Shown here one piece after another: positions 1 through 7,900 of a stretch of DNA of 16,555 nucleotides. Positions within the stretch are counted from its first letter, which is position 1, and each line of letters starts with the position of its first letter. The notes under the pieces were generated by a model. It was given only the letters and a program-made list of their open reading frames with translations. It was not told where the DNA came from and searched no databases. Position numbers and translations under genes: made by a program. Source of the DNA: an uncultured Collinsella sp. (GTDB lineage: Bacteria > Actinomycetota > Coriobacteriia > Coriobacteriales > Coriobacteriaceae); assembly GCA_902470905.1 (NCBI GenBank), contig CABRIC010000041.1, positions 1 through 16,555 of the forward strand, written 5' to 3'.

Positions 1-1
1 C

Positions 2-445
2 CTGGTTCGCAGCCGTACCGGCCGTGCCATTATGGCCGTGCGCGACAACAAGATCGCTGCCGAGTCTGTGGGCATCTCCGTCACCGAGTACCGCATGATC
101 GCCTTCGTGGTTTCCGCTGCCCTCGCCGGTGCTGCCGGAGCCCTCTTCGGCGGTAACTTCTCGCAGCTCTCCGCCACCAAGTTCGACTTCAACACGTCCA
201 TTCTCATCCTGGTGTTCGTGGTCCTGGGCGGTCTGGGCAATATGCGCGGCTCCGTCATCGCGGCGGCGCTGCTCACGGTGCTTCCCGAGCTGCTTCGTCA
301 GTTCTCGGACTACCGCATGCTCATCTACGCCATCGTGCTGATCCTGGTCATGATCTTTACCAACAACCCGCAGCTCAAGGCGTTCTTCGGTCGCGTCAAG
401 GACCGCTTTGCTTCCAAGAAGGAGGTGGCAGCCGATGCCCAGTAA
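2..445 (+). CDS. livM: Branched-chain amino acid ABC transporter permease LivM (3' part)
   Basis: The frame is open from base 2, so the gene begins before the window and only the last 147 codons are present; the first ATG inside (position 32) is internal. The fragment begins with the cytoplasmic-loop segment typical of LivM (SRTGRAIMAVRDN, then AAESVGI), which is the coupling loop contacting the ATPases. Hydrophobic membrane segments follow (around AFVVSAALAGAAGALF, then ILILVFVVLGGLGNMRGS, then MLIYAIVLILVMIF) and a basic cytoplasmic tail. LivM and LivH together form the membrane channel for leucine, isoleucine and valine uptake. The stop overlaps the start of livG by 11 bases, so the two are translationally coupled. 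The family assignment is strong; exact substrate specificity is inferred. Confidence 0.9.
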   Translation: MVRSRTGRAIMAVRDNKIAAESVGISVTEYRMIAFVVSAALAGAAGALFGGNFSQLSATKFDFNTSILILVFVVLGGLGNMRGSVIAAALLTVLPELLRQFSDYRMLIYAIVLILVMIFTNNPQLKAFFGRVKDRFASKKEVAADAQ

Positions 446-1295
446 ATTTGAGTTCAAGAAGGGCAAGATGGTCCCGTATCCTTCTGGCGCCATCGTTCCC
501 GATCGTGACCTGGGCGAGCGCCCTGCACTCGAGTGCATCCACCTGGGCATTGAGTTCGGTGGCCTTAAGGCAGTCGACGACTTTAGCCTGACTATCGGCA
601 AGACCGAGATCGCCGGTCTGATCGGTCCCAACGGCGCCGGCAAGACCACGGTCTTCAACCTGCTCACCAAGGTGTACCAGCCCACGCATGGCACCATCCT
701 GCTCGACGGCGAGGACACCTCGGGCAAGTCGGTCTACCAGGTCAACCGCATGGGTATTGCCCGTACCTTCCAGAACATTCGCCTATTCAACACCATGACG
801 GTGGAGGATAACGTCAAGGTCGGCCTGCATAACCAGGAGCGCTACTCCGGTTTTGAGGGCGTGCTGCGCCTGCCTACGTATTGGAAGCACGAGAAGGCCG
901 CCCACGAGCGCGCCATGGAGCTGCTGTCCATTTTTGACATGGAGCACCTGGCAAATGAACAGGCCGGCTCGCTTCCTTACGGCGCCCAGCGTCGTCTGGA
1001 GATCGTCCGCGCGCTTGCAACCAACCCCAAGCTACTGCTGCTCGATGAGCCTGCCGCCGGCATGAACCCGTCCGAGACCGCGGAACTCATGGAGAACATC
1101 GTCAAGATTCGCGACACCTTCGGCATCGCCATCATGCTTATCGAGCATGATATGTCGCTCGTTATGAACATCTGCGAGGGCATCTGCGTGCTCAACTTTG
1201 GTAAGGTCATCGCCAAGGGCACGGCAGAGGAAATCCAGAACAACGACGCCGTTATCGAGGCATATCTGGGCAAGCAGGATAAGGGGGAGAACTAA
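435..1295 (+). CDS. livG: Branched-chain amino acid ABC transporter ATP-binding protein LivG
   Basis: A 286-residue ABC ATPase. Walker A (GPNGAGKTT) lies at residues 64-72, a degenerate signature of the LivG type (LPYGAQRRLE) near 180, and Walker B with the catalytic glutamate (LLLLDEP) at 200-206, followed by the AAGMNPSET segment typical of LivG and the switch-histidine region IEHDM. I chose the ATG at 435 because GGAGG at 421-425 sits nine bases upstream; the frame is also open a little further 5' but without a ribosome site. It carries an N-terminal extension of about 30 residues before the ABC fold. It overlaps livM and abuts livF. With LivF it forms the nucleotide-binding pair driving uptake of branched-chain amino acids. 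Confidence 0.93.
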   Translation: MPSKFEFKKGKMVPYPSGAIVPDRDLGERPALECIHLGIEFGGLKAVDDFSLTIGKTEIAGLIGPNGAGKTTVFNLLTKVYQPTHGTILLDGEDTSGKSVYQVNRMGIARTFQNIRLFNTMTVEDNVKVGLHNQERYSGFEGVLRLPTYWKHEKAAHERAMELLSIFDMEHLANEQAGSLPYGAQRRLEIVRALATNPKLLLLDEPAAGMNPSETAELMENIVKIRDTFGIAIMLIEHDMSLVMNICEGICVLNFGKVIAKGTAEEIQNNDAVIEAYLGKQDKGEN

Positions 1296-2009
1296 ATGGC
1301 AGAGCCGATGCTTTCCGTCTACAACATCAACGTCTGGTACGGCGCCATCCACGCCATTAAGGACATCTCCTTTAACGTTAACGAGGGCGAGATCGTGGCC
1401 TTGATTGGTGCCAACGGTGCCGGCAAGTCCACAACGCTCAAGACCGTCTCGGGCCTGCTGCGTTCCAAGACCGGTTCCATCAAGTTTATGGGCGAGGACA
1501 TTACTCATACGCCCGCTGATAAGCTGGTTGGTAAGGGCCTGGCTCAGGTTCCCGAGGGTCGTCGCGCCTTTTTGCAGATGACGGTCGAGGAGAACCTGGA
1601 GATGGGCGCCTATACGCAGCCCAAGTCCACGGTGGCTCCGGGCCTGGAGCGCGTCTACGAGCAGTTCCCGCGCCTGAAGGAACGCCGTCGCCAGGTCGCC
1701 GGCACCCTTTCGGGCGGCGAGCAGCAGATGCTCGTTATGGGGCGCGCCCTTATGAGTAACCCCAAACTGCTTATGCTCGACGAACCCTCCATGGGTCTGG
1801 CGCCGATTCTGATAGAACAGATCTTCCAGATTGTCGAGGATCTGCACAAGGCCGGCACCACAGTGCTTCTGGTCGAGCAAAACGCACAGATGGCTCTTTC
1901 CATCGCCACGCGCGGCTACGTGCTCGAGACCGGCAAGATCACCATGACCGGCACGGGCCAAGAACTCCTGCATGACGACAACGTCCGCAAAGCTTACCTG
2001 GGTGGTTAA
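1296..2009 (+). CDS. livF: Branched-chain amino acid ABC transporter ATP-binding protein LivF
   Basis: A 237-residue ABC ATPase whose ATG directly follows the livG stop codon with no gap; a GGGGGAG ribosome site lies at 1283-1289 inside the end of livG. Walker A (GANGAGKST) is at residues 38-46, the family-typical VPEGRRAF stretch follows, then a canonical signature (LSGGEQQ), Walker B (LLMLDEPSMGL) and the LLVEQN switch region. Length matches LivF (about 235). It is the last gene of the operon and is followed at once by a strong terminator. Partner of LivG at the cytoplasmic face of the LivH/LivM channel; the binding protein and LivH are expected upstream of the window. Confidence 0.94.
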   Translation: MAEPMLSVYNINVWYGAIHAIKDISFNVNEGEIVALIGANGAGKSTTLKTVSGLLRSKTGSIKFMGEDITHTPADKLVGKGLAQVPEGRRAFLQMTVEENLEMGAYTQPKSTVAPGLERVYEQFPRLKERRRQVAGTLSGGEQQMLVMGRALMSNPKLLMLDEPSMGLAPILIEQIFQIVEDLHKAGTTVLLVEQNAQMALSIATRGYVLETGKITMTGTGQELLHDDNVRKAYLGG

Positions 2010-2019
2010 TCCATTCAAC

Positions 2020-2058
2020 AAAGGGGGCGCTGACCAACCCGGTCAGCGCCCCCTTTTT
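2020..2058 (+). terminator. Intrinsic terminator of the liv operon
   Basis: Perfect 13-bp GC-rich stem (2023-2035 with 2041-2053), five-base loop AACCC, and a T5 tract at 2054-2058. It begins about ten bases after the livF stop. The A-rich bases before the stem could pair with the T tract, so it may also work on the minus strand. Confidence 0.93.
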
Positions 2059-2059
2059 A

Positions 2060-2126
2060 AGTTGCGGTGGAATAGGGACTAAATGGGAGTCTAAGAGGCC
2101 AAAACAGTCCCTATTCCACCGCAACT
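2060..2126. repeat. 21-bp perfect inverted repeat, candidate palindromic intergenic element
   Basis: The left arm (2060-2080, starting AGTTGCGGTGG) is exactly reverse-complementary to the right arm (2106-2126, ending CCACCGCAACT), with a 25-base spacer. It starts two bases after the T tract of the liv terminator and has no T run of its own, so it is not simply a terminator. Its size and form suggest a small mobile or REP/MITE-like palindrome or a structured RNA. That it is dispersed in the genome is inference: only one copy lies in this window. Confidence 0.75.
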
Positions 2127-2185
2127 TCATGGGGATGTGTGACAATGCCCGTCGGAAAACATCTGCTGTCTTTGGGGGTCTATCT

Positions 2186-2863
2186 ATGCTGTACGAGTTT
2201 TGTGCCGAGAACTTTGAGCGGGTGCCGGCGGCTATCGATGCCGGTGCAAGGCGTATTGAACTGTGCGACAACCTTGCCGTTGGTGGCACTACACCCTCGG
2301 CCGGTGTTATCAGCGCTACAGTCAGCTATGCTCACGAGCATGACGCGCGAGTGGTGTGCATGATTCGCCCGCGTGGCGGCGACTTTCATTACAACCAAGA
2401 CGAGCTGCGTATGATGGAGATGGACCTGGGCCTTGCCGTGAGCGCCGGCGTTGACGGCTTGGTCTTTGGCTGCTGCAAGCCCTGCGCCGGCGGCTGGGCG
2501 CTCGACGAACTCACGCTCGGTGCCCTCGTGATGGCTGCGGGCTGCGCGACCGAGGAGTGCAAGCGTGGGCCCATCGACATCACCTTCCACATGGCGTTTG
2601 ATCAGCTCTCGCCCGAGGCTCAGCTCGACGCGATTGACATACTCGTCGACTGCGGCATCACACGCATCTTGACGCATGGCGGCGCTGCCGGTACGCCGAT
2701 CGAGGACAACTTCGAAAACCTGGCCCACTTGATCGAGTATGCGGGCGACCGCTTGACCATCCTTCCCGGCGGCGGCATTTCCACGGCCAACCGCGATACC
2801 GTGGCGGCGGCACTGGGCGTCTCCGAGCTCCATGGCACAAGGATCGTACCGCTGGAGGTGTAG
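2186..2863 (+). CDS. cutC: CutC family protein (copper homeostasis protein)
   Basis: A 225-residue single-domain TIM-barrel protein. It starts with the family-typical MLYEFCAEN and has the CutC hallmarks RIELCDNLAVGGTTPS, MIRPRGGDF, a DGLVFG segment, ITFHMAFD, RILTHGG and ILPGGGI along its length. The frame is open up to an ATG at 2129, but the ATG at 2186 is preferred because it gives the conserved N-terminus and has a G-rich ribosome site (GGGGG at 2174-2178). Slightly shorter than E. coli CutC (248). CutC was named for copper tolerance in E. coli, but its biochemical activity is not firmly established, so the copper role is family knowledge rather than something visible here. It is coupled to the next gene with a three-base gap. 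Confidence 0.9.
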   Translation: MLYEFCAENFERVPAAIDAGARRIELCDNLAVGGTTPSAGVISATVSYAHEHDARVVCMIRPRGGDFHYNQDELRMMEMDLGLAVSAGVDGLVFGCCKPCAGGWALDELTLGALVMAAGCATEECKRGPIDITFHMAFDQLSPEAQLDAIDILVDCGITRILTHGGAAGTPIEDNFENLAHLIEYAGDRLTILPGGGISTANRDTVAAALGVSELHGTRIVPLEV

Positions 2864-2866
2864 CCC

Positions 2867-3664
2867 GTGGCGCTTGTATTCGATGTTCAGCAGGCGAGTG
2901 GCAAGCCCGACGACAACCGTCGCCCCGGTACCGCGTGTCCCTTTTGCAACACGGAGGGGCTCACCAACATCATCCGGCGCGACGGTGACTGCATCTGGCT
3001 CGAGAATAAGTTCAAAACCCTGCGCGCCACCCATCAAACCGTGCTAATCGAGTCGGCCGATCACGATGCCGACCTGGTGACCTATGAGCCGGATGAACTC
3101 CACCATGTGATGCGGTTTGCCCTGGGTTGCTGGCAGCAGATGATCGATTCACAGCAGTATCGAAGCGTGCTCATGTACAAGAACAAGGGTCCGCTCTCGG
3201 GCGGCAGCCTCGTTCATCCGCACATGCAGATTGTGGGTTTGGAGCAGGAAGACGGCTATGCTTCGCTGACTTCCGCCAATTTCGAAGGCATCAATGTCTG
3301 GCAACAGGGGAGAATCTCGGTCAACATCTCAATCGAACCGATTATGGGGTTCTTTGAGGTCAACGTTTCAGCCCCGCAGGGAATCGCCGCCAGCGATGGC
3401 ATGCGAGACCAAGCCGAGGCGGATCTCTTCGCCGATGCGATCCAGGTAGCTCTGCGCTATATCCTGAACGAGCACCACGGTGGTCGCGCAGAGTCGTACA
3501 ACCTGTTCTTCTATCACCTGGGCGGTCGGACCATTGCCAAGGCGCTGCCGCGTTGGGTGGTTTCGCCCTACTTTGTCGGCTATCGTTTGGCCCAGGTCAA
3601 TGCTGAGACCACGCTCGATGTCGATGCTGAGCGCCTGCGTGCGCATCTGGAAACGCTCGTATAG
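2867..3664 (+). CDS. GalT-like HIT-superfamily protein (galactose-1-phosphate uridylyltransferase-related)
   Basis: A 265-residue cytoplasmic protein with a GTG start eight bases after GGAGG (2854-2858), inside the end of cutC. An N-terminal CPFC pair (C24, C27) resembles the zinc site of GalT. The signature HPHMQ at residues 117-121, preceded by NKGPLSGGS, matches the HPHxQ nucleotidyl-transfer motif of GalT/HIT-superfamily enzymes, whose first or second histidine carries the covalent nucleotide. A second histidine-rich segment (EHHGG, FFYHLGG) lies near residues 204-223. It is shorter than classical GalT (about 350) and best fits the GalT-like subgroup found in Gram-positive bacteria; I recall a domain of unknown function name (DUF4931) for such proteins but could not check. 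Substrate unknown. It forms a two-gene unit with cutC and ends 30 bases from a convergent gene. Confidence 0.75.
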   Translation: MALVFDVQQASGKPDDNRRPGTACPFCNTEGLTNIIRRDGDCIWLENKFKTLRATHQTVLIESADHDADLVTYEPDELHHVMRFALGCWQQMIDSQQYRSVLMYKNKGPLSGGSLVHPHMQIVGLEQEDGYASLTSANFEGINVWQQGRISVNISIEPIMGFFEVNVSAPQGIAASDGMRDQAEADLFADAIQVALRYILNEHHGGRAESYNLFFYHLGGRTIAKALPRWVVSPYFVGYRLAQVNAETTLDVDAERLRAHLETLV

Positions 3665-3666
3665 CA

Positions 3667-3696
3667 AGACTAACACCCGCGTAATGCGGACAGTCT
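3667..3696. terminator. Weak hairpin between convergent genes
   Basis: AGACT (3667-3671) pairs with AGTCT (3692-3696) and CCGC (3677-3680) with GCGG (3686-3689), separated by an uneven internal loop. It fills the 30-base gap between the two convergent genes and overlaps the stop codon of the minus-strand gene. There is no T tract on either side, so intrinsic termination is doubtful. Confidence 0.3.
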
Positions 3697-4693
3697 AGCG
3701 CCCCATGGCGTCGCGGCCGGCCTCGACTCGCTTGCGCTGGGCGGCGCGCTCCTCGCCGGTCAGACGCTCAAAGAGATGCCCGATAAACGAGGCGAGCACC
3801 TGCTGAAACAGCGTTCCGCACATGACGGGAAACACGACTTCGCCCGGAAAGTATTGCGTGGCGATGACGGCGCCCGAAGAGATATTGCGCATGCCGCAGG
3901 TAAAGCACATGGTGGTCGTTTCACTATATGGCAGATGCAGCGCGCGGGCGACCAGAATGCCGACGACAAAGCCGCTGATGGCGAAGACCAAAATAAAGAG
4001 GGCTACTTCCAAGCGCACCGCGTTCATGTGCAGCATGTACTCGCTCATGGCGGTGGAGTTGGAGGCGATAACGCCCATCATCATGAACTTGCAGGCGGGC
4101 GAGAGCGCGGGGGAGAGTTTCTCGTGTCCCCAGCCGTGCGTGAGCTCGTTGATCACGATGCCGAGCACGGCGGGGATGGCAATCATAAAGGCCATGTTCT
4201 GCATCATGCTCGGAACATCGATTGCGACGGTGGCGCCCAACAGGAGCTTGAGCGTGAGCGGAATCGTTACGGGCGATATAACCGAGGACGTCAGGATGAT
4301 GGTGAGCGCGAGCGGGCCGTTGCCGCCGAACATGCTAATCCACATAAAGGCAGTGACTGCCACGGGTACGCTGTACTCGAGCACGATGCCGCAGACAAGG
4401 TTGGGGTTGGAGCCAAAGAACAGTGAGCCCATGGCATACGCCGCGATGGGGATGATCACAGCCGAGACAAATAACGCCAAAATCAGATGCAGGGGACGGC
4501 GGAACACCTCAGCTACCTGGTGGAAGGTGTTGCTGAGCGCGCCTTGGAACGTCATAAAGGCAAACAGGGTGGGAACGATGGGCTTGAGAACGCCGATCTG
4601 CTGAGGAAAGAGCACGCCGAGCGCCACGCAAATCGGAACGATGACCTGCATATGCCCCGCGAGAAATTTGCCCAGTCCAACCCATTGCTTCAT
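3695..4693 (-). CDS. Bile acid:sodium symporter (BASS/SBF) family transporter
   Basis: A 332-residue, very hydrophobic membrane protein with roughly nine or ten transmembrane segments, matching the length of the SBF/BASS family. Typical family features are the early FMTFQGALS segment, LEYSVPVAVTAFMW in the middle, and the paired late motif ETTTMCFTCGMRNISSGAVIA, the crossed-helix region where the substrate and sodium bind in structural homologues. The C-terminus is basic and cytoplasmic. Start is the ATG read from 4693; AGGGAG lies about 12 bases upstream, a rather long spacing. It is transcribed alone and divergently from recJ. Family members carry bile acids, pantoate-type organic acids or other anions, so bile acid transport must not be assumed despite the likely gut habitat. 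Confidence 0.85.
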   Translation of the reverse strand: MKQWVGLGKFLAGHMQVIVPICVALGVLFPQQIGVLKPIVPTLFAFMTFQGALSNTFHQVAEVFRRPLHLILALFVSAVIIPIAAYAMGSLFFGSNPNLVCGIVLEYSVPVAVTAFMWISMFGGNGPLALTIILTSSVISPVTIPLTLKLLLGATVAIDVPSMMQNMAFMIAIPAVLGIVINELTHGWGHEKLSPALSPACKFMMMGVIASNSTAMSEYMLHMNAVRLEVALFILVFAISGFVVGILVARALHLPYSETTTMCFTCGMRNISSGAVIATQYFPGEVVFPVMCGTLFQQVLASFIGHLFERLTGEERAAQRKRVEAGRDAMGR

Positions 4694-4744
4694 ATGCGCT
4701 TGTGACTCCCTTTGCTCGTGAATCCGTTTTGAATGGATATGCTA

Positions 4745-4760
4745 GACGCTCGCATGCGTC
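4745..4760. promoter_or_regulatory. Short inverted repeat in the divergent intergenic region
   Basis: GACGC-N6-GCGTC at 4745-4760 is a perfect dyad between the transporter and recJ. A second small dyad, CTCGA-N5-TCGAG, lies at 4776-4790. The form suits an operator for the divergent promoters, but such short dyads occur by chance in GC-rich DNA. Confidence 0.25.
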
Positions 4761-4833
4761 CGTGTGGCTGAAACGCTCGATTATTTCGAGGCTATTACCG
4801 CCCTCGTTTATCGAAACCACGGCGTGCTGGATG

Positions 4834-4860
4834 TTGTGCGTCCGCGCTGCACGGTATAAT
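4834..4860 (+). promoter_or_regulatory. Candidate sigma-70-type promoter for the recJ-rel unit
   Basis: A perfect TATAAT lies at 4855-4860, about 55 bases before the first possible start codon (4917). The best -35 match is TTGTGC at 4834-4839 with a short 15-base spacer. The -10 box is convincing in this GC-rich context; the -35 is weak. Confidence 0.55.
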
Positions 4861-4916
4861 AAATCCGTTCAACAGATCTGCCTGCCGAAGCGGGCATGCA
4901 CAGAGGACTCATCGCT

Positions 4917-4982
4917 ATGAACCGTGAGAGGTATCGCGGCGACCTGCCCCTATCGGGGGTGGGCGCCTATGTCATCGCTTAA
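4917..4982 (+). CDS. Possible 21-codon leader ORF overlapping the recJ start
   Basis: ATG at 4917 is preceded by AGAGGA (4902-4907) at nine bases, a good ribosome site. The frame reads 21 codons (MNRERYRGDLPLSGVGAYVIA) to a TAA at 4980-4982, which runs 14 bases past the recJ ATG at 4969 in a different frame. The layout fits translational coupling, where ribosomes ending on the short ORF help start recJ. Alternatively it is a chance ORF. No homology is recognised. Confidence 0.4.
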   Translation: MNRERYRGDLPLSGVGAYVIA

Positions 4983-7900
4983 GACGACGCATCGCTGGGC
5001 GGTCGCTCAGCAAAACCCCGAGCTCGAAAAGGAGCTTTCGGCTGGCCTGGGCATACCCGGGCTGGTGGCGCGCATTATGGTTGCGCACGGCATTACATCC
5101 ATCGAGGAAGGCCAGCTGTTTTTGACGCCTTCGCTCGATCGCGACTGGGCGGACCCACTCGTTATTCCGGGCATGGTGGTCGTCGCCGACCGCGTTGAGC
5201 GTGCTATTCGCAGCCACGAGCGTATCGCCGTCTTTGGCGATTTTGACGTCGACGGCATTACGTCGACTTGTCTGTTGACCGAGGCGCTACGTTCGTTTGG
5301 CGCCAACGTCACGCCGTTTATTCCGCACCGCTTTGACGAGGGCTACGGCCTGTCGCGTGCGGCGCTCGACCGCGTCAACGAGCTCGCTCAACCCAACCTG
5401 ATTGTGACCGTCGATAACGGTATTGCTGCCAAGGAAGAGGTCTCCTATCTGGAGAGTCTGGGGATCGATTTGGTGGTCACGGACCATCACGAGCCGTCCG
5501 ACCAGGTGCCGCAGGGCGTGCCCCTGACCGATCCCAAGCTCGAGGACGAGGGCCCCTCGCGCGAGCTTGCCGGTGCCGGTGTGGCGCTTAAGCTGGTGCA
5601 GGTCCTGGGCGAGCGTTTGGGCAAGCCGTCGTATTGGCGTTCGCTGATAGAGGTCGCGGCGCTGGGCACCGTGTCCGACATGATGCCGCTCACGCCCGAG
5701 AATCGCGCACTGGTCGCCGAGGGCATCCAGCAGATGCGCGTGACGGCCCGCCCCGGTTATATCGCGCTTGCCGCGCTTGCCAAGGCCGACCTTTCTACCA
5801 TTACGGCCGACGGCCTGTCGTTTTCGCTCATCCCTCGTCTGAATGCTGCCGGCCGCATGGCTGATCCCAAGCTGGCGCTCGACCTGCTGCTTGCCCGCGA
5901 CCCCATCGAAGCGAGCGCGCTTGCCGCCGAGCTCGAGGAAATCAATCGCCAGCGCCGTGAGATCGAGGCGGAGCTCACGCGCGATGCCATGGCAAAGGTC
6001 GAGGAGACCTATGACGGCGGACGCGCGATCGTCGTGGGCGGCGAAGGCTGGCACGAGGGCGTCAAGGGCATCGTGGCAAGCCGTCTGACCAACCGCTACC
6101 ACGTGCCGGCGCTGCTGTTCTCGATCGAGGACGGTATCGCGCGCGGCTCTGGTCGCTCGGTGGGCAAAGTCAACCTGTTCGACGCCGTAGAACGCTGCTC
6201 CGACCTGCTGATTCGTCGCGGCGGGCATGCCGGTGCGGTGGGCGTGACCATCGAGGCATCCAAGCTCGATGAGTTCCGCCGTCGCCTTTCGGCCGTGCTA
6301 TCGGAGCTTCCTGCCGATGACTTTGAGGACACTGACGAGGTTGCCGCCACCGTTGACCTCTCCGAGCTAAATATCGAGACTATCGAGCAGATCTCCCGTC
6401 TTGAGCCGTTTGGCCAGGGCAACAAGGTGCCGCTGTTGGCGGCCGAGGGCGTGACAATGTGCGATCGCGCCGTGGTGGGCAAAACTGGCGAGCACATGCG
6501 CTTCGTGGTGACCGATGGCGCCGCGAGTGTGCCGGCCATTATGTTCCGCGTGCCGCAGATTGATAAGCTCATCAATTGCGATAGCGCCGTCGACTTGGTG
6601 TTCGAGGCCGTGGCCGAGCATTGGCAGGGACGTGTAAAGCCCAAGCTCATGGTCAAGGATGTCTTGGTCCGCGATACCACGGCGCCCAGCGTTGACGACC
6701 CGGCATGTGAGCTTCGCCGCGGCGTGGAGCCTGCGGACGTCGGTCTTCGTCTGGAGTCCCGCAAGCGCCAAACGCTCGCCCAGCTTTCCTATACCGAGCT
6801 GACGCGCTCGCTTATTCATAGCTTTATCGGCTCGAACCAGCCGCACCGCGCGCAGGTCGAGGCGCTCGATGCCCTGGCCGATCACCAAAGTGTTCTGGCC
6901 GTTATGGGAACGGGGCGCGGCAAGTCTCTTATCTTCCATGTGCATGCTGCGCGCGAGGCGGTCCTTCGCGGGCGTGCGAGCATCTTTGTCTATCCGCTGC
7001 GCGCGCTCGTTGCCGACCAGGCCTATCACCTCTCGTCGACGATGGCCGCGCTCGGCATTGGCGTGGGCGTGCTGACCGGCGAGACCGTGGAGGCGGCGCG
7101 CGATGACGTGTTTGCCGGCTTGGCTTCGGGCCGCACCGGCATCGTGCTCACGACGCCCGAGTTCCTGTCCATTCACCGCGACCGCTTTGCGCGTTCGGGG
7201 CGCATCGGTTTTGTCGTTATCGATGAGGCGCATCATGCCGGTCTTGCCAAGGGCGGCGACCGCAGCGCCTATCTCGACATGCCCGATATCCTCAAGGCCT
7301 TGGGCGACCCGGTCGTTCTGGCCACGACTGCCACCGCAACGGCTCCGGTCGTTGCGGAGCTCGCCCGCGTGCTACCGATTACCCGTACGGTGGTCGACGA
7401 GACGGTGCGCGAGAACTTGCAGCTCGAGGACGATCGCGATCTTTCGAGCCGCGAAAACCGCCTGGTGTCAATCGTGGCGACGGGGGAGAAGACTGTCATC
7501 TACGTCAACTCGCGCGACCAGTCCGTGGCGCTTGCTAAGACGCTGCGCAAACGGGTACCCGATTGCGCGACCCGCATCGCGTTCTATAACGCGGGCCTTA
7601 CGCGCGCCGACCGCCATCGCGTAGAGGAGGCGTTTCGTGACGGAAGCCTCAGCTGCATCGTCTCGACATCTGCCTTTGGTGAGGGCGTCAACCTGCCCGA
7701 TATCCGCCATGTCGTGCTCTACCACATGCCGTTTGGCGGCATTGAGTTTAACCAGATGAGCGGCCGCGCCGGTCGCGACGGCCAACCTGCCGTGATTCAC
7801 CTGCTCTATTCGTCGCGTGACGCTCGCATTAACGAGCGCCTGCTCGACTGCTACGCGCCCGAGCGCGACGAGCTCGTCACGCTCTATCGCGCGTTGCAGA

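Noticed and set aside
1032..2021. 329-codon minus-strand ORF opposite livG and livF
   Set aside because: Antisense shadow of two certain ABC ATPase genes; no domain motif, and long opposite-strand ORFs are expected in this GC-rich sequence.
2129..2185. Upstream in-frame ATG for cutC
   Set aside because: It adds 19 residues outside the family pattern and sits at the edge of the inverted repeat; the ATG at 2186 has the G-rich ribosome site and the conserved N-terminus.
2131..2185. Promoter for cutC just downstream of the inverted repeat
   Set aside because: GACAAT (2141-2146) resembles a -10 box but no -35 lies at a suitable distance.
3776..4604. Two plus-strand ORFs of 216 and 260 codons opposite the BASS-type transporter
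   Set aside because: The minus-strand frame is a convincing multi-span membrane protein; the plus-strand products have random, histidine-rich or low-complexity composition without motifs.
3695..4693. Specific call as a bile acid importer
   Set aside because: The family also carries other organic anions, and sequence motifs alone do not show the substrate.
5287..6228. 313-codon minus-strand ORF inside recJ
   Set aside because: Lies opposite the catalytic RecJ domain, where all motifs are present; it has no recognisable domain.
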